Positions 8,281 through 16,815 are shown, counted from the first letter of the stretch. The stretch: 23,324 nt of DNA from DATILI01 sp035476635 (GCA_035476635.1 DATILI010000012.1:1-23324), one strand, 5' to 3'. Made by a program: numbers and translations. The notes: generated by a model from the letters alone, not told the origin.

Positions 8281-8506
8281 GGGCTGTGGTCTTTCTTCGC
8301 AGAGGACCCGTGTCGGGCCTGGCTGGTCGGGCTACGTTTCTGCGCCGATTATCTGTGGCCCCTGCGCCGCGCGGTGTGAAGGTTTCTTCCGGGGCCGGAG
8401 TGTTCGTCGCCGCGCCGTGACCGCATTGGCCCTGCTCGCGCATTGTTGCTTCCGCGGCTTGTGCGAAGAATGAGCGAACCCAAGCAACTTCTCTGGAGAA
8501 CCCACC

Positions 8507-9328
8507 ATGTCGCATTCGCTCAACGCCTTCGCTACCTCGATCCGCCGCGCTCTGCCCCGGGCCGGCACGCACGCCAGCCATGCGCTGGGCTGGTTTGCTG
8601 TGGTCGCCGCCGGCAGCTTGCTGGCCGCGGCCTCCTGCGCCGCCGAACCGCGCTCGGAAGAGGGCCTGTTGCTGCGTCCCGGCGAATGGCGCCAGGATGT
8701 CGGCAGCTACCTGCTTCCTGCCGGATTGCAGGGCCAACCGCAGCACTGGCCGCTGGATGGCTGGTACCGCGTGACGCACAAGACCGGCCTGCTGGATGTG
8801 CGCGCCGTGAAGAAGCCGGCGCAGGGCTTGCCGGGCTTCCTGCACGACATCGCGGTACAGGTGACTGACCCGTCCGTGCAAGACATGGTGGCCGACGCGG
8901 CCGAAGCGATCGACACGCAATACATCCGCGTTCCCGGCGCCAGGCTCACCGAAGGCCACGTGCCCACGGTCAGGTTCTCCAACACGGCGCTGCGCCCCAG
9001 GCTCGGCCACCCTTATGCGCTGCAACTCGGCGACACGTCGTTCACGCTGACCGTGCACAACGGCCTGCGCAGCAAGGCCGGCGTAGCCTATGGCCAGGGT
9101 GCGCAGTACGTGGTGACGTATGGCGGCGCAACCTACACCTACCTGCTGGGCGAGTTTGGCTGGGACTCGATCGTCCAGGCCGTAGCCGACCTGGATGGTG
9201 ATGGCAAACCGGACTTCATCGTGCACGTGGGCGGCAGCAACCGCTCCGACGAATTCCTGCTGCTGTCCACGCGCGCAAGGCCCGGCCTGAACCAGCCCAC
9301 GGCGACGCTGAGCGCGCAGGGCTGTTGA
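8507..9328 (+). CDS. Exported protein with a calcium-loop-like DxDGDGxxD motif, unknown function
   Basis: A 273-residue protein, not recognised as a characterised family. It has a long N-terminal signal region (basic RRALPR, then WFAVVAAGSLLAAASCAAE, with cleavage near residue 46). It therefore probably works in the periplasm or outside the cell. Near the C-terminus, DLDGDGKPDFIVHVGG (from residue 228) resembles the single repeat of FG-GAP/VCBS proteins, whose DxDxDG loop binds Ca2+. The middle contains strands such as PYALQLGDTSFTLTVHNGL. The start follows GGAG at 8495-8498 with 8-base spacing. It is the first gene of a three-gene same-strand cluster with the SPFH gene 67 bp downstream. Confidence 0.8.
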   Translation: MSHSLNAFATSIRRALPRAGTHASHALGWFAVVAAGSLLAAASCAAEPRSEEGLLLRPGEWRQDVGSYLLPAGLQGQPQHWPLDGWYRVTHKTGLLDVRAVKKPAQGLPGFLHDIAVQVTDPSVQDMVADAAEAIDTQYIRVPGARLTEGHVPTVRFSNTALRPRLGHPYALQLGDTSFTLTVHNGLRSKAGVAYGQGAQYVVTYGGATYTYLLGEFGWDSIVQAVADLDGDGKPDFIVHVGGSNRSDEFLLLSTRARPGLNQPTATLSAQGC

Positions 9329-9395
9329 GCCCGGACACCAGGCCCACCTGCGCACCCCGATCCATTCCTTTCACAAACCCTTTCAGGAAAACGCC

Positions 9396-10679
9396 ATGCT
9401 GCACCGCCTCCAATCCATCGCCCAGGCCGTTCGCCACCAGTTTCAGCGCGCACCGGCCCGCGCCGACGACGCCGACCCCGCCATCCCTTTCAGCGCCCAG
9501 GCCACCATGGCCACGCTGGGCCGCGCCCGCAACGGGCTGATCCTGCTCACCGTGCTGGGTGCCGCCGGCTATGGCCTGTACAAGAATCCGCCCCTGCGCT
9601 CGGTCGGCGCGGGTGACGTGGGCGTGCGTACCAACCAGCTCACCGGCTCGGTCAGCCAATGGCGCGACGGCAGCGTGCTGGTGCTGCCCGGCCTGCACGA
9701 CTTGCGCCTGTTCTCGTTGCGCGACCAGACCTGGCGGTCCGTGCAGATGCAGCAGGCAACCGGGCCGGCGCCGCTGCAATCGATCGAAGGCCTGTCGTTC
9801 GGCGTGGATATCACCGTGCGCTACGCGCTCGACCCGACGCGGCTGGCCAACACTTCGCGCAGCCTGCCGGAGAACCTGGGTGGCGATGTCGTCGAGCCCG
9901 CGGTGCACGGCGTGGTCTATCCGGTGTTCGCACGCTACACGGTGCGCGAGGCGTTTTCAGCCAAGCGCGCGGAAATCCAGCAAGCCATCGAGAGCGAACT
10001 GCGGCCGCGCCTGGCCGCCGACGGCCTGATCCTGCGCGCGGTGCAGATCGGCAAGGTTGATTTGCCGGCCGACTACCGGCGCGGCATGGAAGGCCTTCTG
10101 GCCGAAGAGCTGGAGACGCAGAAGATGCGCTACACGCTGGAGCTCAAGGACAAGCGCGTGAAAGAAACCGAGCTCGACGCCGCGGCCGAGAAGGTGCGCC
10201 GCGAAGTGCAGGCCGAGGCGGCGGCGCGCGTCCAGGTGATTGCGGCCCGAGGCCAGGAAGAAGCGATGAAGCATGTGCTGCCCTTCAAGCAGCGCCAGAT
10301 CGAACAACGCCAACTGGAGGCCGAAGCCGAAAAGCAGGCCCGTATCCGCTCCGCCGAGGGCAATGCCCAGGCCCGCCGGATCGAAGCCAATGGCGAGGCC
10401 GATGCGCGCCAGAAGCTGGCCGAAGCCGAGGCGTTTCGCCTGGAGCGCGTGGGCAAGGCCAATGCCGAGCAGATGGCCCGCGAGGGCGCGCTGGTCAGCC
10501 GGCACCCCCTGTTGATCCAGAAGACGCTGGCCGACAAGCTCTCCGACAAGATCCAGGTCATCATCGCGCCGCCACCGTCCGATGGCAGCTTCATCGGCAA
10601 CACGCTCCTGGGCGGCATCAAGCGCACCGGCGCGCCAGCTGAAGAACAGGCCGCTGCCAATGCGAAAGAGGAGGACTGA
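9396..10679 (+). CDS. SPFH/band 7 (prohibitin-like) membrane protein
   Basis: A 427-residue inner-membrane scaffold-type protein. It has a charged N-terminus, one transmembrane helix at about 46-62 (ARNGLILLTVLGAAGYGLY), an SPFH domain at about 66-230 (SVGAGDVGVRTN, then FGVDITVRYALD and LAADGLILRAVQIGKVDLPA), and a long charged coiled coil at about 232-365 rich in E, A, K, Q and R. SPFH proteins form large ring or cage oligomers at membranes and often modulate proteases or membrane domains. That activity is family knowledge, not shown here. The single helix with SPFH immediately after it is prohibitin-like in arrangement. The next gene starts 2 bp after the stop, so the two are surely co-translated. 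Confidence 0.9.
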   Translation: MLHRLQSIAQAVRHQFQRAPARADDADPAIPFSAQATMATLGRARNGLILLTVLGAAGYGLYKNPPLRSVGAGDVGVRTNQLTGSVSQWRDGSVLVLPGLHDLRLFSLRDQTWRSVQMQQATGPAPLQSIEGLSFGVDITVRYALDPTRLANTSRSLPENLGGDVVEPAVHGVVYPVFARYTVREAFSAKRAEIQQAIESELRPRLAADGLILRAVQIGKVDLPADYRRGMEGLLAEELETQKMRYTLELKDKRVKETELDAAAEKVRREVQAEAAARVQVIAARGQEEAMKHVLPFKQRQIEQRQLEAEAEKQARIRSAEGNAQARRIEANGEADARQKLAEAEAFRLERVGKANAEQMAREGALVSRHPLLIQKTLADKLSDKIQVIIAPPPSDGSFIGNTLLGGIKRTGAPAEEQAAANAKEED

Positions 10680-10681
10680 TC

Positions 10682-12145
10682 ATGCTCGGCACAGCCATCG
10701 CATCGGTCGTCGGCGCAGCGGCCATGAGCACCGCCATCATCACCACCGACCAGACCGCACTGCGCGCCGCGCCGCGCGACTCGGCCCTGCAGCAGGCACA
10801 GCTGCGCCAGGGCGAGGTCGTCGAGATTCGCGGCGAGCGGCAGGACTACCTGCAAGTCTGGGACCATCAACGCGAGCGCGGTGGCTTTGTCCGTGCCAGC
10901 GATGTGCGGCGCACCGCGCTTGAAGCCAGCGAGGCGCCGGACCTCCTGGCGGTGCTGCGCTTTGTGCGCGACACGCCTGGCTCGGAAGCGTTGGGGATCG
11001 GCCTTGCCGCGGCATACCTGAAGGCCGCGCCGGTCCAGGCACTGCAGGGCCAGGGCGGCGTCGAGGCGTTCGATGCCTTGGGCACAGCGGCCGACCGGCT
11101 GGCGCGTCGCGCCTCATCCAGCGCGAGCCTGAGCAAAGGCGCCGAGGCCACGTTGTCCGCGCACCTGGACGTGGCGGCGCGCTACGGCGTGCGCTTCCAC
11201 ACCTACGAGCGCGAAGGGCGCATGCAGGTCTGCTACGACGGCGAAGCGTTTCGCCGCGTTCTCGCCATGAACTCGGGCGCCGAGCCACGCGCCCGCGCCG
11301 CGTTGGCCCTGACCCGGCCCGAATGCCTGGACCCCGCACTGCGCCCACTGGAACAAAAGACCGGGCAAGAGTGGCGCGCCGAGGTGCTGGACCGCGTCGA
11401 CCCTGCAGCCTTGCCCGGCTACCTGATGAATCGCGTGCAATTGCGCCGCGCCGGTGTCTGGAGCAGCCTGGCCTACCAGCGCGCCCGCCTCGGTGAGGCC
11501 GCGCAGCCGGCGGCCGAGCGCGCGCTGGCGGCGCTGGCGGCGGTGAACAAATCCGAGTTGGCGGAGGAAGATGTCCCGGGCTACAACGATGCCGCGATGC
11601 GGACGAATGCATCGCGCTGGGCGGCGCTGCCCGCCGTATCGACAAGTCCGGTTGCCACGACAAGAGGCCTGGGGCTCGTCAGCGCTCCGGGCCAGCCGGG
11701 CGAGACCTGTGTGGCATTGGTGGACGCGAAGAACGATGTTGCGAAGCCTCTGGCGCGGCGCTGCACCCATGCGCTCGTGTGGCTCGCCTCGGCCAGCGTC
11801 AACCGCGAAGGCACGGCGCTCGCGCTGGCGGTGCAGCCGATGGAGGCCTGGCGCGAACTCTGGGTGTTTCGCAAGGAGGCAGGCGGCTGGGTCATCGAGG
11901 TGCTGCCGCCTGCGGCCACCGTGCCCGAGCTGGGCTATGCCGAATTCGCAGGCTGGGTCCCTGGGGGACTGCAGATGCTGGTGGCACGGGAAGCACGCGG
12001 CGAAGGCAAGTACCGGCGCAACTACGAACTGCTGCGCCTGAGCACGCTGGCCGCAGAACGCCAGGCCGGCGACCCGAACCTGCTCGGCGCGTTCCAGCGC
12101 TGGCAGGATGCGGCCTGGAAGCACCAGTCAGTGAGCGTGCGCTAG
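10682..12145 (+). CDS. Exported or membrane-associated protein with N-terminal SH3-like domain, unknown function
   Basis: A 487-residue protein. A hydrophobic N-terminus (MLGTAIASVVGAAAMSTAII) may be a signal peptide or anchor. It leads directly into a bacterial SH3-like (SH3b) domain at about 20-77 (TALRAAPRDSALQQAQLRQG, GEVVEIRGERQDYLQVWD, RGGFVRASDVR). SH3b domains commonly bind cell-wall peptides, so a periplasmic site is likely. The remaining 400 residues, Ala/Arg-rich, match nothing I recognise; a C-terminal stretch (HALVWLASASVNREGTALAL, ELWVFRKEAGGWVIEVLPP) looks beta-rich. GGAGG at 10670-10674, inside the end of the SPFH gene, supports the ATG at 10682. It is the last gene of the cluster and converges with otnI with a 9-bp gap. 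Confidence 0.78.
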   Translation: MLGTAIASVVGAAAMSTAIITTDQTALRAAPRDSALQQAQLRQGEVVEIRGERQDYLQVWDHQRERGGFVRASDVRRTALEASEAPDLLAVLRFVRDTPGSEALGIGLAAAYLKAAPVQALQGQGGVEAFDALGTAADRLARRASSSASLSKGAEATLSAHLDVAARYGVRFHTYEREGRMQVCYDGEAFRRVLAMNSGAEPRARAALALTRPECLDPALRPLEQKTGQEWRAEVLDRVDPAALPGYLMNRVQLRRAGVWSSLAYQRARLGEAAQPAAERALAALAAVNKSELAEEDVPGYNDAAMRTNASRWAALPAVSTSPVATTRGLGLVSAPGQPGETCVALVDAKNDVAKPLARRCTHALVWLASASVNREGTALALAVQPMEAWRELWVFRKEAGGWVIEVLPPAATVPELGYAEFAGWVPGGLQMLVAREARGEGKYRRNYELLRLSTLAAERQAGDPNLLGAFQRWQDAAWKHQSVSVR

Positions 12146-12154
12146 GCCCCCCGA

Positions 12155-12964
12155 TCAACGCCAGGGCGCGAACCAGCCCAGACCGGCGGAGGTGCCGCCG
12201 GGCTGCCCGCCCTGGCGCGGGCGGTACTCGCAGCCGACCCAGCCATTCCAGCCGCACTGCGCGCTGACTTCGTCGATCACCGAAAAAAGGTAGGGGTAGT
12301 TCATCTCGCCGATGTCCGGCTCGTGGCGCTCGGGTACGCCGGCGATCTGGAAGTGGCCGACGCGGCCGGTAGGCAGGTATTCGCGGATCTTCATGGCCAC
12401 GTCGCCTTCGACGATCTGGCAGTGGTAAAGGTCGAACTGCACCTTCACGTTGGGTGCGTCGATTTCCGCAATGAGCTCGTGCGCATGGTCTTGCCGGTTC
12501 AAAAAGAAGCGCGGAATGTCACGCGTGTTGATCGGTTCAAGCAATAGGTCAACGCCCTGCTTCGCCGCTTCGGCGGCGGCCCAGCGCAAGTTGCGCACAT
12601 AGGTCGGGCGCAGGGTTTCGCGCTCGGTGCCGGCCGGCACGAGGCCGGCCATGACGTGAATCCGCGGGCATTTCAGCGCGGCGGCGTATTGCAGGGCCTT
12701 GGCGATGCCGGCTTGAAACTCGGCCTCGCGACCGGGCAGGCAGGCGATGCCGCGTTCACCCTGGTCCCAGTCGCCAGGCGGGCCGTTGAACAGTACCTGC
12801 TGCAGGCCGTTGGCCTTCAGGCGCGCGGCCAGCTCCGGGGCTTCATAGGTGTAGGGAAACAGGTACTCCACGGCCTTGAAGCCATCTTTCGCAGCCGCCT
12901 CGAAGCGGTCGAGAAAAGAGAGCTCGGGGTACATCATGGAAAGGTTGGCGGCGAATTTCAGCAT
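12155..12964 (-). CDS. otnI: 2-oxo-tetronate isomerase (hydroxypyruvate isomerase family)
   Basis: A 269-residue xylose-isomerase-like TIM-barrel enzyme of the Hyi/OtnI family. Visible family segments include KFAANLSMMYPELSFLDRFE at the N-terminus, LFNGPPGDWDQGERGIACLP, LLLEPINTRDIPRFFLN (metal-ligand Glu), VKVQFDLYHCQIVEGD (Asp and His) and a late GWVGCEYRPR (Glu). In the tetronate pathway, OtnI interconverts 2-oxo- and 3-oxo-tetronate so that material can enter the kinase step. Placement as the last gene of ltnD-otnK-otnC supports OtnI over a stand-alone hydroxypyruvate isomerase. It lies 36 bp after otnC. Confidence 0.88.
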   Translation of the reverse strand: MLKFAANLSMMYPELSFLDRFEAAAKDGFKAVEYLFPYTYEAPELAARLKANGLQQVLFNGPPGDWDQGERGIACLPGREAEFQAGIAKALQYAAALKCPRIHVMAGLVPAGTERETLRPTYVRNLRWAAAEAAKQGVDLLLEPINTRDIPRFFLNRQDHAHELIAEIDAPNVKVQFDLYHCQIVEGDVAMKIREYLPTGRVGHFQIAGVPERHEPDIGEMNYPYLFSVIDEVSAQCGWNGWVGCEYRPRQGGQPGGTSAGLGWFAPWR

Positions 12965-13000
12965 GAGTCGTCCTCGGGGCTCAAGAGCAGGGAAATGCGT

Positions 13001-13711
13001 TCACCAACGGGCACCGAAAGTCTGGCGCAGCGCGTTGATCTGGTCTTCGGTCAAGGGGGCCGGCAACGGGCCCGTGGGCCCTGCTTGCCGGGCCAGGAAC
13101 CACAGCCGCGCGGTTTCTTCCAATTCTTCAAGCGTGGCCATTGCCGCAGCCGGCGTGTCGTGCCATACGTTGGGGCCCAGGCGCTCGAGCATCACGGCAC
13201 GGATCGGCGTGCCGCGTTCGCCATGGCGTGCGATGGCCTGCGCCGCGGCCTCGGCGGCCTGCGGGTCGCCAGGGCGGTGGTAGGGAATGAGCGGCACATG
13301 GCCGACCTTCATCACGAAGTAGGGTGTGAGCGCTGGCAGCAGCTCCGCCGCGCCCGCTGCCTGCAAGCTCAAGGCCACGCAATGGGTGCTGTGGGTATGG
13401 ATCACGCAGCGCGTCTGCGCATCGAACCGGCGGGCCGCCTCGTAGATGCGGGCATGCAGCGCGATGGTCTTGCTGGCGCGGTCTCCACTGACTTGCTGCA
13501 TGCGGGAGTCCAGCCGCGCAAGCGTGGCGGGGTCCAGGAACCCGAGGCAGGCATCGGTGGGTGTGATCAAGAAGCCGCCGCCGTACGCGTCATCCAGGCG
13601 GATGCTGATGTTGCCCGCCGTGGCGTGCACATAGCCACGGTCGAACAGGCTCTTGCCAACACGGCAGATTTCCTCGCGGGCCTGCGTTTCGTTCATGTGG
13701 TTTTCGTCCAT
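13001..13711 (-). CDS. otnC: 3-oxo-tetronate 4-phosphate decarboxylase (class II aldolase family)
   Basis: A 236-residue class II aldolase/adducin-family enzyme. Family marks are TAGNISIRLDD near residue 31, a metal-binding HTHSTHC (His105, His107) and a later HGERGTPIRAVMLERLGPNV segment. OtnC converts 3-oxo-tetronate 4-phosphate to dihydroxyacetone phosphate and CO2, the last step before central metabolism. Function is assigned mainly from its place between the DUF1537 kinase and the isomerase. The start at 13711 lacks a clear Shine-Dalgarno sequence; the ATG at 13696 (MNETQAREE) is an alternative. It lies 30 bp downstream of otnK. Confidence 0.88.
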   Translation of the reverse strand: MDENHMNETQAREEICRVGKSLFDRGYVHATAGNISIRLDDAYGGGFLITPTDACLGFLDPATLARLDSRMQQVSGDRASKTIALHARIYEAARRFDAQTRCVIHTHSTHCVALSLQAAGAAELLPALTPYFVMKVGHVPLIPYHRPGDPQAAEAAAQAIARHGERGTPIRAVMLERLGPNVWHDTPAAAMATLEELEETARLWFLARQAGPTGPLPAPLTEDQINALRQTFGARW

Positions 13712-13741
13712 GCGGGTTTCAGTCCTGCGGCAACTGTAGCC

Positions 13742-15019
13742 TCAAGCGCTGAAGGCCTTGCTGAAAAAGTCGTCGGTGCCGAAGTTGCCGGACTTCAGCG
13801 CAAGGTGCAAGCCAGGGCCTGGTGCAGCTTCGGAGAATGCATGGCACCAGGGTACGCCGGGGTCGATCTGCGGGCCGATCTGCATTTGCGTCACGCCCAG
13901 CGCCTGCACGCAGGCACCCGAGGTTTCGCCACCCGCGACGATCAGCCGGCGTACGCCGCGCTGCACCAGGCCGCGCGCGATGCTTGCCAGGGTGCGCTCC
14001 ACCAGCGTTCCGGCATCTTCCACGCCCAATTGGCCCTGCACGGCCTTGACCGCGCCGGCATCGGCCGTGGAATAGATGAGCACCGGGCCGCTGGCCAGCA
14101 GCGGCCCGGCCCAGGCCAGCGCCTCAGCCACCACGTCCCCGCCAGCGGCTGGTTGTTGCGCGATCCGCAGCGGATCGATCGCCAGTGCCGGCTTGCCGGA
14201 CTGGATGAAGGCTTGCACCTGCCGATTCGTCGCGAGCGAGCAGCTGCCCGACACGATGGCTTGCAGGCCTTGCGCGCTCGGCAATGCAGCCGCGCGCGGC
14301 GATGGCGCGATGCCGAAATTCGGCGGCAAGCCGATCGCCACGCCCGAGCCGGCAGTGACCAGCGGCATGCCCTTGAGCGCGGACCCCAGGCGCAGCAGAT
14401 CATCATTGGATATCGCGTCCACCACGGCGATGCCGACGCCTTCGGCACGCAACACGGCGATGCGTGCGGCAACGGCCTGGGCGCCACGCGCAACCACGGT
14501 GTAGTCGATCAGCCCGACCTTGCGCCCTGCGACTTGCGCCTGCAGCACACGCACCAGATTCGGGTCGGTCATGGGCGTGAGCGGGTGGTGCTGCATGCCG
14601 CTCTCATTGAGCAGCAGGTCGCCGACAAACAGGTTGCCCTTGAACACGGTTCGCTGGTTGTCGGGGAATGCGGGCGTTGCAATCGTGAAGTCTGTTTGCA
14701 GCGCGTCCATCAGCGCTTCGGCCACCGGGCCGATATTGCCTTGCGGTGTGCTGTCAAAGGTCGAGCAGTACTTGAAGTAGATCTGCTGCGCGCCCTGGTT
14801 CTTCAGCCAGCGCAGCGCAGCCAGCGATTGCTGCACGGCCTCGGCCGGCGCAATGGTGCGCGATTTCAGCGCCACCACCACGGCGTCGGCATCCGTGTCC
14901 AGGGGCCCGGCGGGGACGCCGATGGCCTGCACCACGCGCATGCCGCTGCGCACCAGGTTGTTCGCCAGATCGGTGGCGCCCGTGAAGTCGTCGGCTATGC
15001 AGCCCAGCACCATGCCCAT
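13742..15019 (-). CDS. otnK: 3-oxo-tetronate kinase (DUF1537 family)
   Basis: A 425-residue four-carbon acid-sugar kinase that phosphorylates 3-oxo-tetronate at C4 with ATP. The N-terminal domain begins LGCIADDFTGATDLANNLVR, the characteristic DDFTGA substrate-binding motif. The C-terminal nucleotide domain has LIVAGGETSGACVQALGV, the conserved GGxTS element, followed by LALKSGNFG. Length fits the family. It starts 3 bp after ltnD ends and has no obvious ribosome-binding site of its own, which suggests translational coupling. DUF1537 kinases with LtnD, OtnC and OtnI form a described threonate/erythronate pathway. Confidence 0.93.
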   Translation of the reverse strand: MGMVLGCIADDFTGATDLANNLVRSGMRVVQAIGVPAGPLDTDADAVVVALKSRTIAPAEAVQQSLAALRWLKNQGAQQIYFKYCSTFDSTPQGNIGPVAEALMDALQTDFTIATPAFPDNQRTVFKGNLFVGDLLLNESGMQHHPLTPMTDPNLVRVLQAQVAGRKVGLIDYTVVARGAQAVAARIAVLRAEGVGIAVVDAISNDDLLRLGSALKGMPLVTAGSGVAIGLPPNFGIAPSPRAAALPSAQGLQAIVSGSCSLATNRQVQAFIQSGKPALAIDPLRIAQQPAAGGDVVAEALAWAGPLLASGPVLIYSTADAGAVKAVQGQLGVEDAGTLVERTLASIARGLVQRGVRRLIVAGGETSGACVQALGVTQMQIGPQIDPGVPWCHAFSEAAPGPGLHLALKSGNFGTDDFFSKAFSA

Positions 15020-15022
15020 AGG

Positions 15023-15937
15023 TCAGCTCGTGCCTTGCGGCTTGTTCGGCAACTCGATGCCGGGAAAGATCTTGATGACCGCGCTGTCATCTTCCTTGGC
15101 GAAGCCCGCGGTGGAGGCCTGCATGAACATCTGGTGCGCGGTGGACGAAAGTGGCAGCGGGAATTTGCTGGCGCGCGCCAGGTCCAGCACCAGTCCCAGG
15201 TCCTTCACGAAGATGTCCACTGCCGACAGCGGCGTGTAGTCGCCGGCGAGCACATGGGCCATGCGGTTTTCGAACATCCAGCTGTTGCCCGCGCTGTGCG
15301 TGATGACTTCGTACAGCGCCGCGGCGTCTACGCCCTCGCGCAGGCCCAGCGCCATGGCCTCGGCGGCGGCGGCGATGTGCACGCCCGCGAGCAGTTGATT
15401 GATGATCTTGACCTTGCTGCCGGCGCCGGCCTGTTCGCCCAGGCGGTAAACCTTGGCCGCCATCGCGTCGAGGAAGGCTCCCGCCTTCGCATACGCCTCG
15501 GGCCGGCCTGCGGTCATCATCGTCATCTGGCCGCTGGCGGCCTTGGCGGCGCCGCCGGAGATCGGCGCGTCAAGATACAGCAGGCCGCGCTCGGCCAGGC
15601 GTGTCTCCAGCGCGGCTGACCAGTTCGGGTCGACCGTGGAGCACATCACGAACACGCTGCCGGGCCGCATCGCCGCTGCGCAGCCGCTGTCACCGTCGCC
15701 CTTGCCGAACAGCACGCTCTCAGTCTGCGCGGCGTTGACGACGACCGACACCACCACGTCGCACTGCGCCGCCAGCGCGGCAGGCGTGGCGCAGGCGATG
15801 CCGCCGTCTTGTGCAAAGGCCTGGGCCGCCTCAGCGCGCACGTCGAACACACACACCGCATGGCCCGCGCGGCGCAGCGATTGCGCCATGCCGCTGCCCA
15901 TCGCGCCCAACCCGATTACACCGACCTGGTTGCCCAT
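15023..15937 (-). CDS. ltnD: L-threonate dehydrogenase (beta-hydroxyacid dehydrogenase family)
   Basis: A 304-residue NAD-dependent dehydrogenase that oxidises L-threonate to 2-oxo-tetronate, the entry step of the operon. The Rossmann motif VIGLGAMGSGMAQSLRRAGH lies at residues 7-26. The substrate motif DAPISGGAAKAASGQ begins near 123. The catalytic Lys177 sits in KVKIINQLLAG. The start at 15937 was chosen because AGAGGG lies about 5 bases before this ATG and the protein then begins directly at the nucleotide-binding strand. Upstream in-frame ATGs at 15964 and 16000 would add residues of no family character and would overlap the operator. First gene of the catabolic operon; a GntR gene is just upstream. 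Confidence 0.9.
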   Translation of the reverse strand: MGNQVGVIGLGAMGSGMAQSLRRAGHAVCVFDVRAEAAQAFAQDGGIACATPAALAAQCDVVVSVVVNAAQTESVLFGKGDGDSGCAAAMRPGSVFVMCSTVDPNWSAALETRLAERGLLYLDAPISGGAAKAASGQMTMMTAGRPEAYAKAGAFLDAMAAKVYRLGEQAGAGSKVKIINQLLAGVHIAAAAEAMALGLREGVDAAALYEVITHSAGNSWMFENRMAHVLAGDYTPLSAVDIFVKDLGLVLDLARASKFPLPLSSTAHQMFMQASTAGFAKEDDSAVIKIFPGIELPNKPQGTS

Positions 15938-15968
15938 ATTGCCCTCTTGGTTGCCAACATTCATATGG

Positions 15969-15979
15969 TTATCATACAA
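15969..15979. promoter_or_regulatory. Putative GntR/FCD operator in the ltnD promoter
   Basis: TTATCATACAA (minus strand TTGTATGATAA) matches the FCD-type consensus TNGTNNNACNA with one mismatch and differs by one base from the site at the gntR start. It overlaps a possible minus-strand -10 box (TATGAT, 15976-15971) with TTGTCG (15997-15992) as a -35 at a short 15-bp spacing. It lies about 32 bp upstream of the ltnD ATG. This fits repression of the operon. Confidence 0.6.
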
Positions 15980-16024
15980 CTTTTGGTGTTTCGACAACAC
16001 ACTTCAGCGACCGGCGAAACGCCC

Positions 16025-16801
16025 TCAGGAGCCCGCGCGGCCGTTGACCAGGGGCTGCGCCAGCCGTGCGCCCTCCTGGCTCCAGAACGCGGGGTCGGCG
16101 CTTTCGATCCGGCGGATCGCGTTGTTCATGTGGCGCGCCGCGGCTTCGCGCGCCGCCTTGGCATCACCTGCCTCGATCGCGCTCACGATGCGGGCGTGCT
16201 CTTCGCGCACCTGGGCGGCAAAGTCGCTGCGACGGGCTTCATTGGCGCGCGTGACCCGCGTGGCGCCCCGCAGGAACTGGCCCAGGTAGTTCAGGGTTCC
16301 CATCAGGAATGGATTGGCTGCTGCATCGGCGATGGCGCTATGGAATTTCACGTCTTCCTCGACGCCGTCGCCGCCCGCCTTGACCGCCTTGTCCAGCGCC
16401 TTGACCGCCTGCTTGATCGAGCGGATATCGGCGGCGCCGCGCCGCTGCGCCGCAAGCGCCGCCACCTCGGCTTCGAGCGCGCGGCGCACTTCGACCATCT
16501 GCACCACCGCTTCCTTCGATTCGGCATGCCGCGCATCGAAGTTCAGCGGCGCGAAGGGCAGGGTGGCGTTGACGTAGACGCCGCTGCCCTGGCGCGAATC
16601 GACCAGCGCGAGCGACTTCAGGCGCGACACCGCTTCGCGCACCACCGTTCGGCTCACCTGGAACTGCTCCACCAGCCGCGCCTCGGGCGGCAGTTTGGCG
16701 CCGGGGCCCAGGCGGCCAGCCTTGATTTCAGCGGCGAGCTGCTGCGCAACCTGGTCGGACAGGCGGGCGCCGCTTGAAACAGGCGAGAACTGATTTGTCA
16801 T
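16025..16801 (-). CDS. GntR-family transcriptional regulator (FadR/FCD subfamily), likely operon repressor
   Basis: A 258-residue regulator. The N-terminal winged helix is clear (LSDQVAQQLAAEIKAGRLGP, LPPEARLVEQFQVSRTVVRE, GSGVYVN, residues about 14-77). An all-helical FCD effector domain follows at about 100-235 (MVEVRRALEAEVAALAAQRR, FHSAIADAAANPFLMGTL, EEHARIVSAIEAGDAKAARE and AARHMNNAI). FCD regulators usually bind small organic acids, and here a tetronate or pathway intermediate is the obvious guess. The ATG at 16801 has no ribosome-binding site and lies inside an operator-like palindrome, but no other good in-frame start exists nearby. The ltnD operon begins 87 bp downstream on the same strand. 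Confidence 0.9.
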   Translation of the reverse strand: MTNQFSPVSSGARLSDQVAQQLAAEIKAGRLGPGAKLPPEARLVEQFQVSRTVVREAVSRLKSLALVDSRQGSGVYVNATLPFAPLNFDARHAESKEAVVQMVEVRRALEAEVAALAAQRRGAADIRSIKQAVKALDKAVKAGGDGVEEDVKFHSAIADAAANPFLMGTLNYLGQFLRGATRVTRANEARRSDFAAQVREEHARIVSAIEAGDAKAAREAAARHMNNAIRRIESADPAFWSQEGARLAQPLVNGRAGS

Positions 16802-16805
16802 ACAA
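16795..16805. promoter_or_regulatory. Putative autoregulatory GntR/FCD operator 1 (over the start codon)
   Basis: TTGTCATACAA is an uninterrupted palindrome with 4-base arms (TTGT/ACAA) matching TNGTNNNACNA exactly. It contains the gntR start codon itself and nearly repeats the ltnD site. Confidence 0.6.
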
Positions 16806-16815
16806 AAAACGGGAT

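Noticed and set aside
8281..8506. Direct or inverted repeats for the response regulator in the divergent gap
   Set aside because: I looked for tandem 6-8 base repeats typical of OmpR-type sites and saw only a short GAAG/CTTC pair, too weak to report as an operator.
7733..9355. Minus-strand open frame of 540 codons spanning the divergent promoter
   Set aside because: It runs through two confident genes in other frames and the intergenic gap, with no recognisable domain.
12656..15619. Plus-strand open frame of 987 codons across the threonate operon
   Set aside because: It is antisense to otnI, otnC, otnK and ltnD, whose conserved motifs are clear. The translation is His/Arg/Gln-rich without domain character, a usual shadow of GC-rich codon use.
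15938..16000. Earlier starts for L-threonate dehydrogenase at 16000 or 15964
   Set aside because: They would put coding sequence over or next to the operator and add a tail before the Rossmann strand; the start at 15937 has a better ribosome-binding site.
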